Positions 8,323 through 13,706 of a stretch of 15,802 nt of DNA are shown here, in pieces. Both the position numbers and the translations under genes were made by a program. Source of the stretch: Chloroflexota bacterium (GTDB lineage: Bacteria; Chloroflexota; Limnocylindria; Limnocylindrales; CSP1-4). The DNA lies in assembly GCA_016200675.1 (NCBI GenBank), contig JACQEH010000023.1, positions 1 through 15,802 of the forward strand, written 5' to 3'. Below the pieces are notes generated by a model. It saw nothing but the letters and a program-made list of their open reading frames with translations, made no database searches and was not told the DNA's origin. Positions within the stretch are counted from its first letter, which is position 1. Each line of letters opens with the position of its first letter.

Positions 8323-8343
8323 CGCCTGAGGTCGCCTCAGGCG
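8323..8343 (-). terminator. hairpin overlapping the deacylase stop codon
   Basis: CGCCTGAGG-TCG-CCTCAGGCG is a perfect 9-bp stem with a 3-nt loop. The stop codon of the YbaK-type gene (8337-8339) lies within its stem. No T-run follows, so an intrinsic terminator is plausible but not certain. Confidence 0.5.
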
Positions 8344-8843
8344 TCGCGCGGCGGCGCCGGGTTGGCGAGGCCCTCGACGACCTCGACCCTTGGGAGCGTC
8401 AGCAGGATCCCCGATGGGGCGATCACCTTCCAGGATCGGCTCCCGCCGCCGAGGACGATCCGCTGGCGGCGCATGACCGCGGCATCGACCCACAGCGGGA
8501 GGTCGGGCGGCAGGCCGAAGGCCGTGACGCCGCCGATCTCGTGGCCGGTCAGGGCCCGGGTCTCCTCCGGCGATGCGAACGATGCCTTGCGCGTCCCGAG
8601 CCGATCGCGGACGGCGTGGTTGACGTCCAGGCGGTGCGTAGCCAGCACGACGCACGCGGCGTAGGTCGGCGGTGTGGACTTGCCGACGACGAGGATCGTG
8701 TTGGCGCTGTCCTCGAGGCCGAAGCCGTAGGCGGCGCAGAAGGCGGCGGTGTCGGCAAGGGCCGGATCGCAGGCGAAGAGCTCGTACTCCCCGCGGCCGG
8801 CGAGGGCGGCCTCGAGGGCAGCGCGATCGGCGTCCAGTGTCAT
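8337..8843 (-). CDS. YbaK/EbsC-type aminoacyl-tRNA deacylase
   Basis: The 168-residue product matches the YbaK/aminoacyl-tRNA editing domain. DTAAFCAAYGFGLEDSANTILV is the first strand-helix unit. CVVLATHRLDVNHAVRDRLGTRKASFAS contains the conserved Lys near the editing pocket. TGHEIGGVTAFGLP is the family's TGxxxGGxxPxG-like loop, and WVDAAVMRRQRIVLGGGSRSWKVI ends the fold. Family members hydrolyse mischarged tRNAs such as Cys-tRNA-Pro or Ala-tRNA-Pro in the cytoplasm; which one this acts on is not visible. No Shine-Dalgarno site precedes the ATG. A TACCGT box lies 8 nt upstream, so the message may be leaderless. The stop codon is inside a hairpin. Confidence 0.87.
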   Translation of the reverse strand: MTLDADRAALEAALAGRGEYELFACDPALADTAAFCAAYGFGLEDSANTILVVGKSTPPTYAACVVLATHRLDVNHAVRDRLGTRKASFASPEETRALTGHEIGGVTAFGLPPDLPLWVDAAVMRRQRIVLGGGSRSWKVIAPSGILLTLPRVEVVEGLANPAPPRDA

Positions 8844-9078
8844 CGTTCGGAACGGTAGCGGATCGTGGGGGAACCTCGCCCACGCCCGGCGCGGTGTGCC
8901 TGCTCGCACCTGACCATTTGCCGCGCCGATGGTGGTACCAAGCGCGGATGCGCGACGGGGCCACCTGCCGTAGGGTGGGGAAACCTTCTGGCGACAAAGA
9001 GCCTCATGCAGGAGGGACGGGTGCCGGCCCGGCATCACGGCGCTGGCGGCAGCCGATCGACATGGAAGGGATCGACCT

Positions 9079-10197
9079 ATGACTGGAACGCGAGCTCGAC
9101 TCGGGGGCGGCCTCGGCGCAGCGCTGATCCTCGGCCTCCTGACGTCCCCGGCGGCGGCCCTCGCCAACACCGGCGAGCCGATTGCCCAGACGGGCGGCAT
9201 GACGGCGACCCTGCCGCTCTTCGGCACCACGCTCACCGTCGCCGTGACCCTCGACACCTCCACGGGCAACATCTCGGGCGTCGCCCTCACGCCGACCGGC
9301 GACTTCACGGCGACGACGACACAGCCCGACCTCGTGAAGTACGCCAACACGGCGGGCACGACGACGGTCTCGGTCCGGGCCGCCGGCAGCAGCGAGACGA
9401 TCAAGGCCAGGTCGGGAAAGCTCGCCGACTTCATCGGCTCCGGGACCTGGTCGGCCGACGTCTTCGGAACGGGCGCGAAATCGACGGTCGACTACACGAT
9501 CGGCGACGACGGCAGCGGCCATCCGACCCTCGCGATCGGGACCGTGACGCCCGCGAGCGGCATCACCGACACCGTCAACGCGCCGAAGATGGAGACCGAG
9601 GACGGCGACCCGTCGGCGAGCGGCGGCGTGACCTTCACCTACCAGGGCTTCGTGAAGCGCCTGACGATCTCGGTCGAAGTCTCCGCGGAGGATAGCCAGG
9701 CCAGCGTCCGGATCAGCCTCCGGGGCAAGGACCGCCAGAAGGTCTCCGGCACGCTCGCCGAGCTCGCCGGCGCCCGGACCTGGTCGGCCCACCTCTGCAA
9801 CGGGACCGCGGTCGCCGTGCAGTACCACGTCGTGGACACGGCCGGTGCGGGATCCCTGGCCTTCGACGGCGCCACGGGCGCCCCCGCGACGTCCAAGGTC
9901 TTCGAAAGCAGCGACAAGGGTTCGACGAGCAATGACAATGGCCTCCGCGTCACCTTCGACGGGACGCGGGTCGGGGTCGCCATCCGCCTCCATCGGAACG
10001 AGGACGGGACCTTCACGCTCATCGTGAAGGGCACATCGGGCCGCTGCGGCGACCAGCCGAAGTCGGCGCATCCTCAGGGCGATGGGCGCGAGGGTGATCG
10101 AAGCGGCAGCACCGGCTCGGGCGATCGCACCGGCTCCGGCGATCGCACCGGCTCCGGCACCGGCTCCGGCGGCACCACCGGCGACGGCGGCCACTGA
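9079..10197 (+). CDS. secreted two-repeat beta-rich protein with Ser/Gly/Thr tail
   Basis: I do not recognise a named family. The 372-residue product has a classic signal peptide (positive TRAR, hydrophobic core at about 11-21, cleavage after AALA at residue 29). The mature part appears to hold two related units of about 110 residues. KARSGKLADFIGSGTWSADVF and KVSGTLAELAGARTWSAHLC align, placing Trp124 against Trp235; both lead into a Val/Tyr-rich strand pair. A partial third unit (LRVTFDGTRVGVAI) follows. The last 35 residues are a hydrophilic Gly/Ser/Thr/Asp/Arg tail encoded by 18-bp repeats. GAAGGGA lies about 8 nt before the ATG. It is probably an extracellular or wall-associated protein. 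The gene directly precedes a lipoprotein gene (7 nt apart), so both may be one operon. Confidence 0.82.
   Translation: MTGTRARLGGGLGAALILGLLTSPAAALANTGEPIAQTGGMTATLPLFGTTLTVAVTLDTSTGNISGVALTPTGDFTATTTQPDLVKYANTAGTTTVSVRAAGSSETIKARSGKLADFIGSGTWSADVFGTGAKSTVDYTIGDDGSGHPTLAIGTVTPASGITDTVNAPKMETEDGDPSASGGVTFTYQGFVKRLTISVEVSAEDSQASVRISLRGKDRQKVSGTLAELAGARTWSAHLCNGTAVAVQYHVVDTAGAGSLAFDGATGAPATSKVFESSDKGSTSNDNGLRVTFDGTRVGVAIRLHRNEDGTFTLIVKGTSGRCGDQPKSAHPQGDGREGDRSGSTGSGDRTGSGDRTGSGTGSGGTTGDGGH
10112..10174 (+). repeat. 18-bp direct repeats encoding the Gly/Ser tail
   Basis: CCGGCTCSGGCGATCGCA occurs at 10112-10129 and 10130-10147 with one difference. Shortened copies follow (10148-10159, 10160-10174). 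The array encodes SGDRTG-type repeats of the secreted protein and is a likely site of copy-number change. In the next frame it encodes Ala/Pro repeats. Confidence 0.8.
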
Positions 10198-10204
10198 CAT
10201 TCGC

Positions 10205-10933
10205 TTGCGCGACGCGGCGGCGGGTCCCACTCCGGCGGGTCCCACCGGGCACACCTCCCGCTCCAGGCGGCGCCTCGTCGTGGGCGCCGCCTCGCTGTGC
10301 CTGGCGGTGCTCCTCGGAGCATGCGGCCCGGCGGCTTCGAGCAGCCCGGCTGCGTCCGCGACAGCCAGCGCCGCGGCGGCCCAGTCGCCGGCAACCACGC
10401 CGACCTCGACGGTGCCGGCCCGCGATCGCCTCGCGGCGGCCCTGCAGGCTCTCGCGAGCGGCTACACCTTCGACACCCTGCTCTCCGTCGGTGGCAAGCA
10501 GGCGGCCCGCGTCACCGGTCGACGCCTGGGAACCGCCAGCGAGCTGACGATCGACTCGGGCGGCGTGGTCGTGACCTACCGCATCATCCCGCCCCAGGCG
10601 TGGCTCCGATCGGCGAGCGGCGAGTGGGCCGTGGCCTCGGACCCGGGCTCGAGCGCCGACCCCCTGGCGCCGCTCCTCGCGCCCCTCGACGTGACGGCCG
10701 AATCGGGATCGCAGGGCGGGGACCAGCTCGACGCCACGTACCCGGCGGCGGCCCTCGGCCTGGGCGGCACGGACCCCGTCAAGGTGCGCCTGGACGTCGC
10801 GGCCGACGGGACGGTCACCGTTCGCTACGAGACGCAGGTGGGGACGCAGATGGGCGTCTCCCAGACTGTCCTCCGGGCCGCGCCGACCCAGGATCCCATC
10901 GTCGCCCCGTCGCCGCTTCCGTCCGCCAGCTGA
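10205..10933 (+). CDS. putative lipoprotein of unknown function
   Basis: The product has a lipoprotein signal: SRSRRR, then a hydrophobic run, then the lipobox LGAC with Cys40 as the lipid-bearing residue. A Ser/Ala/Thr linker follows. The remaining 170 or so residues alternate beta strands (YTFDTLLSVGGKQAARVTGR, ASELTIDSGGVVVTYRII, PVKVRLDVAADGTVTVRYE), somewhat like LppX/LprG-type lipoproteins, but I do not assign that family. The start is uncertain. TTG at 10205, 7 nt after the previous stop, gives a sensible leader but has no clear ribosome site, so translation may be coupled. The in-frame ATG at 10082 would overlap the previous gene by 116 bp and add an Ala/Pro-repeat N-terminus unlike a signal peptide. 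Confidence 0.75.
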   Translation: MRDAAAGPTPAGPTGHTSRSRRRLVVGAASLCLAVLLGACGPAASSSPAASATASAAAAQSPATTPTSTVPARDRLAAALQALASGYTFDTLLSVGGKQAARVTGRRLGTASELTIDSGGVVVTYRIIPPQAWLRSASGEWAVASDPGSSADPLAPLLAPLDVTAESGSQGGDQLDATYPAAALGLGGTDPVKVRLDVAADGTVTVRYETQVGTQMGVSQTVLRAAPTQDPIVAPSPLPSAS

Positions 10934-11006
10934 CTCTGCGCAGCAGATCGACGCTTCCACGCCCGCGGAGTCCGCTCGGGATCGATCTTGACGCTGCAGC
11001 TATTAG

Positions 11007-11099
11007 ATAGACGGCCTCGGCGCCAGCGAGCTCGATGCCCTGGAACGCGCGCTCGACGTCCTCGAGCAGCTGGAGATCACCACGGAGGTGCCTCGATGA
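11007..11099 (+). pseudogene. 3' remnant of a coding gene, possibly a MarR-like regulator
   Basis: Between an in-frame TAG (11004-11006) and the TGA at 11097-11099 the frame encodes IDGLGASELDALERALDVL followed by EQLEITTEVPR. This is a strongly amphipathic helix resembling the last helix of MarR-type regulators. It has no start codon. Its stop overlaps the VOC start as ATGA, the usual arrangement of co-translated genes, which suggests a once longer upstream gene whose 5' part was lost. The AT-rich patch at 11001-11010 may mark the junction. Family assignment is inference. Confidence 0.4.
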
Positions 11100-11488
11100 C
11101 CACCGCGACCGAGCTCAAGTCGGTCGGCCAGATCCTCGTCCCCGTGAGCGACGTCGACGCGTCGGTCGCCTTCTACCAGGACGTCCTGGGCCTGCCGGTC
11201 CTGATGCGATTCCCGGGCATCGCCTTCATGGATGCCGCCGGGATCCGCCTCTACCTGGCCCGGGTTCCGCAGAAGGACTTCCAGGGCCGGGCCACCGTCT
11301 ACTTCTGGGTCGACGACGTGACCGGCACGCAGGCTCGTCTGGTCGAGCGGGGTGCGGTCGCCCGCGAGGCGCCGAGCATCACCTGGGAGGCGCCCGACTA
11401 CGACTTCTGGCTCGGCTTCGTGGCCGATCCAGACGGCAACAACATCGGGCTCATGCGGAACGCCCCGAAGGGCACCGAGCGCGGCTGA
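11096..11488 (+). CDS. VOC-family (glyoxalase/bleomycin-resistance fold) protein
   Basis: The 130-residue product matches the vicinal oxygen chelate fold. VGQILVPVSDVDASVAFYQDVLGL (about 10-33) is the first beta-alpha unit, GIRLYLARV the first module's end, VYFWVDDVTGTQARLVERGA (about 68-87) the second unit, and WLGFVADPDGNNIGLM (about 105-120) the closing strand. The first metal position usually held by His or Gln is Gln12, and the Glu of the final strand is replaced (NNIGLM), so metal binding is doubtful. Members act as lyases, dioxygenases or binding proteins; no substrate can be named. GGAGG at 11084-11088, 7 nt before the ATG, fixes the start. The upstream remnant's stop overlaps the ATG. 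Confidence 0.88.
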   Translation: MTTATELKSVGQILVPVSDVDASVAFYQDVLGLPVLMRFPGIAFMDAAGIRLYLARVPQKDFQGRATVYFWVDDVTGTQARLVERGAVAREAPSITWEAPDYDFWLGFVADPDGNNIGLMRNAPKGTERG

Positions 11489-11504
11489 GGGCGCGGCGAG
11501 GGGC

Positions 11505-11523
11505 GCGGCGAGGGGCTCGCCGC
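11505..11523 (+). terminator. hairpin after the VOC gene
   Basis: GCGGCGAG-GGG-CTCGCCGC is a perfect 8-bp stem with a 3-nt loop, 16 nt after the VOC stop. It is preceded by a 12-bp direct duplication (GGGCGCGGCGAG twice). It lacks a T-run and may act with the longer hairpin that follows. Confidence 0.45.
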
Positions 11524-11533
11524 ACGCGGCTCG

Positions 11534-11588
11534 TCGCGGTCGGCCCGGCGCGGGCCACGAGGGGCTCCACGGCCGGGCCGACCCGCGA
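11534..11588. terminator. long bidirectional hairpin between convergent genes
   Basis: TCGCGGTCGGCCCGGC (11534-11549) pairs with 11572-11588 over 16 bp, with one bulged C and a 22-nt loop. It fills the space between the VOC gene and the convergent YCII-like gene, ending 2 nt before the latter's stop codon. Position and symmetry suggest it stops transcription from both sides, though T-runs are absent. Confidence 0.65.
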
Positions 11589-11589
11589 C

Positions 11590-11901
11590 CTACATGACGG
11601 CGAAGGTCTCCACGACCTGGACGGCCGCGCCACCCTGGAGGACCGGGCAGCCCTTCGCCAGCGCCACGGCGGCGTCGAGGCTGTCGGCCTTGATGATCGA
11701 GTAGCCGGTCGGGCCGCTCGCGTCGTCGGTCACGGACCCGTTGGCCGCGATCGTCCGCGACTTCGAGGACGGATTGCCGCCGTCGACGAGGGCGTCGCCG
11801 AGCTTGCCGAACCAGTCGGTCCAGGCCGCCATCACCTTGGCGCCCTCCTCCGGGGACTCGGGCATCGAACCGCCGTGGAACACCAGCAGGTAGTTGGCCA
11901 C
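11590..11901 (-). CDS. YCII-related domain protein lacking the DGPF motif
   Basis: The 103-residue product has the YCII-like ferredoxin fold: MANYLLVFHGG as first strand, PEEGAKVMAAWTDWFGKLGDALVDGG helix and turn, TGYSIIKADSLDAAVALAKGCP, and VQVVETFAVM as last strand. This family is small, cytoplasmic and poorly understood; it often sits beside ECF sigma factors. The DGPF signature of the upstream paralogue is absent. The GTG start at 11901 is fixed by AGGAG (complement of 11909-11913) 7 nt before it. It is downstream of the sigma factor with a 122-bp gap that holds its own ECF42-like promoter, so it is probably a target of that sigma factor. Confidence 0.88.
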   Translation of the reverse strand: MANYLLVFHGGSMPESPEEGAKVMAAWTDWFGKLGDALVDGGNPSSKSRTIAANGSVTDDASGPTGYSIIKADSLDAAVALAKGCPVLQGGAAVQVVETFAVM

Positions 11902-11959
11902 TGTCGTTCTCCTCTCGCATCGTGCGCTCCGGGCGGTCGTCTGCCGCCCCTGGGATGAC

Positions 11960-11986
11960 GACGTTCGGGCGAACCCCGAATCGACA
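11960..11986 (-). promoter_or_regulatory. ECF42-type promoter before the YCII-like gene
   Basis: On the minus strand TGTCGA (11986-11981) is followed after exactly 17 nt by CGTC (11963-11960), itself part of CGTCGTC. As I recall, ECF42 promoters have TGTCGA at -35 and CGA/TC at -10, which both boxes match. The same arrangement precedes the DGPF-sigma genes. The spacer TTCGGGGTTCGCCCGAA is itself a 6-5-6 inverted repeat. Confidence 0.6.
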
Positions 11987-12023
11987 TCCGCCCCCGGCGG
12001 ACGACATCCTCGCCGCATCGGCG

Positions 12024-13289
12024 CTACGGTGCGCGGACCTCGGCCAGCCGGCGACGCAGGAAGCGCCGCTCGGCGGCGTTCGCGGTCAGGCTGAGAGCGC
12101 GCTCGTAGGCGACGCGTGCCGCCTCGAACCGGCCCAGCCGTCGCAGCAGGTCCGCCCGTGCGGCATGGAGGTACGGGTACTCGGCGAGGACGCCGCTCGC
12201 GACGATCGCGTCGATGCGGGCAAGCCCGGCCTCGGGCCCCTCGGTCATCGCCACGGCCACGGCGTGATTGAGTGCCACCACCGGTGATGGCGTGCGCCGC
12301 TCGAGCTCCGCATACAGGGCCACGATCTGCGGCCAGTCGGTGGCGTCGGGCGTCTCCGCACCATCGTGGAGGGCGGCGATGGCAGCCTGGAGCTGGTACG
12401 GCCCGGGCGTGCCCATCCGGAGGGCACGCTCCACGAGTGCCGCACCCTCGGCGATGCGGGTGACATCCCAGCGCCCGCGGTCCTGGTCGGCGAGGAGGAC
12501 GAGCTCGCCGTCGTCGCCGACCCGAGCGGCACGTCGCGCGTCGTGGAGGAGCATCAGGGCGAGGAGGCCCAGGACCTCCGGCTCGTCCGGCATCAAGGCG
12601 GCGAGGACGCGGCCCAGGCGGATGGCCTCCGCGCACAGCTCGCGACGGACGAGGGTCTCCCCCGACGATGCCCCGTAGCCCTCGTTGAAGATGAGGTACA
12701 GGACCTGGAGGACCCCGCCCAGGCGCTCGGGCAGGAGGTGGTCGGGCGGGACGCGGTAGGGGATGCCGGCGTCCCGAATCTTCCGCTTCGCCCGGACCAG
12801 GCGCTGGGCGAGCGTCGGCTCGGGGACGAGGAAGGCCCGCGCAATCTCGGGCGTCGCGAGGCCGCCCAACGTTCGGAGTGTCAGCGCGACCCGGGCGTCG
12901 AGGGGCAGGGCCGGGTGGCAGCAGGTGAAGATGAGGCGGAGGCGATCATCCTCGATCGGCATCGGGTCCTCCTCGGCCGGCTCCCCGGCCGCCAGCTCCT
13001 CCTCGACGAGCTGTTCCCGGCCGAGCTGCTCGGTCTTCTCGACCAGCCGTCGGCGCCGGCGCAGCCGGTCGATCGCCCGGTTGCGCGCGGTCGTCGTGAT
13101 CCAGGCACCGGGGTTGGGAGGCGTGCCGGCGAGCGGCCAGCGTTCGAGCGCCGTCAGGAAGGCGTCCTGGACCGCCTCCTCGGCAAGGTCGAAGTCGCCC
13201 GTGGAGCGGATCACGGCCGCGAGGACGCGGCCCCATTCCTCGCGGAAGGTGCGCTCGACGGCCTCGCTCGCGACGGGCGCCCCGGTCAG
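12024..13289 (-). CDS. ECF42-type RNA polymerase sigma factor with C-terminal TPR-like extension
   Basis: The protein has region 2 (DFDLAEEAVQDAFLTALERWP, about residues 32-52; NPGAWITTTARNRAIDRLRRRRR, about 59-81) and region 4 (RVALTLRTLGGLATPEIARAFLV, about 133-155). FTCCHPALP at 121-129 is a hallmark of this group. A long C-terminal extension follows: NEGYGASSG (202-210), LLALMLLHDARRAAR, LLADQDRGRWD, and TPR-like helices to residue 421. It would direct RNA polymerase to stress-type promoters. No ATG, GTG or TTG occurs in frame near the expected start. I place it at CTG 13289, which overlaps the DGPF stop as CTGA, has GGGAG 9 nt upstream, and gives the usual length. GTG at 13418 would add 43 residues and overlap DGPF by 133 bp; the next GTG would cut into region 2. 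Confidence 0.88.
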   Translation of the reverse strand: MTGAPVASEAVERTFREEWGRVLAAVIRSTGDFDLAEEAVQDAFLTALERWPLAGTPPNPGAWITTTARNRAIDRLRRRRRLVEKTEQLGREQLVEEELAAGEPAEEDPMPIEDDRLRLIFTCCHPALPLDARVALTLRTLGGLATPEIARAFLVPEPTLAQRLVRAKRKIRDAGIPYRVPPDHLLPERLGGVLQVLYLIFNEGYGASSGETLVRRELCAEAIRLGRVLAALMPDEPEVLGLLALMLLHDARRAARVGDDGELVLLADQDRGRWDVTRIAEGAALVERALRMGTPGPYQLQAAIAALHDGAETPDATDWPQIVALYAELERRTPSPVVALNHAVAVAMTEGPEAGLARIDAIVASGVLAEYPYLHAARADLLRRLGRFEAARVAYERALSLTANAAERRFLRRRLAEVRAP

Positions 13290-13675
13290 CTCGCGCCGCT
13301 CCCACTCGCCATCGCGTATGCGGGCGGGAGGACCCAGATCGGGCGGATCTCGATCGTCCCGCGCCTGGCGGCCGGGATCTTGGCGGCCATCTCGATGGCC
13401 TCGTCGAGGTCGTGGCACTCGAGGAGGTAGAAGCCGCCGAGAGCCTCCTTCGTCTCGGCGAACGGGCCGTCGGTGACGATCGTCTGGCCGTCGCGGATCC
13501 GGACCGAGGTCGCGGTCGAGGTCGGCTCGAGGGCCTCGCCGGCGATGAACTGGCCGCGCCGGCGCGACTCGGCCGTGAAGGCCGCGTAGTCGCCGAGCTC
13601 GGTCGCCATCGCCCCGTCGCTGGCCGCCGACGGCGCGGCGCCCTCCGGGAGATAGATCAGGAGCAGGTACTGCAC
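13286..13675 (-). CDS. DGPF-domain (YCII-like) protein
   Basis: The 129-residue product starts MQYLLLIYLPEG and carries VTDGPFAETKEALGGFYLLE, with the DGPF signature at residues 69-72. It ends in EIRPIWVLPP, the last strand of the fold. DGPF proteins are typical genomic partners of ECF42 sigma factors and have been proposed as functional partners; their biochemistry is unknown. The GTG start is supported by GGAGG (complement of 13682-13686) 6 nt upstream. Its stop codon overlaps the probable CTG start of the sigma factor, so the two are almost surely translated from one mRNA. An ECF42-like promoter lies 40-70 bp before the start. Confidence 0.92.
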   Translation of the reverse strand: MQYLLLIYLPEGAAPSAASDGAMATELGDYAAFTAESRRRGQFIAGEALEPTSTATSVRIRDGQTIVTDGPFAETKEALGGFYLLECHDLDEAIEMAAKIPAARRGTIEIRPIWVLPPAYAMASGSGAS

Positions 13676-13706
13676 GGGCGGCCTCCGATGGGAGCGGCGG
13701 GTGCCG

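Noticed and set aside
7468..8997. Long minus-strand frame extending the membrane-anchored protein to 509 residues.
   Set aside because: The ATG at 8136 has a strong ribosome site. The extension overlaps the whole deacylase gene in another frame and is Arg/Pro-rich shadow text.
8977..9030. Possible c-di-GMP-I (GEMM) riboswitch before the secreted protein: GGAAACC, ACAAAGAGCC and GGGACGGGTGCCGG occur in the right order.
   Set aside because: The P1b hairpin would have only about two base pairs and the CGCAAAGCC core is altered, so the fold is not supported. A covariance-model search with the GEMM family would decide.
9006..9078. AGGAGG followed by GTG at 9021 as an upstream leader peptide or alternative start.
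   Set aside because: That frame is not the frame of the secreted protein and continues into it as Arg/His-rich shadow text with no homology I recognise.
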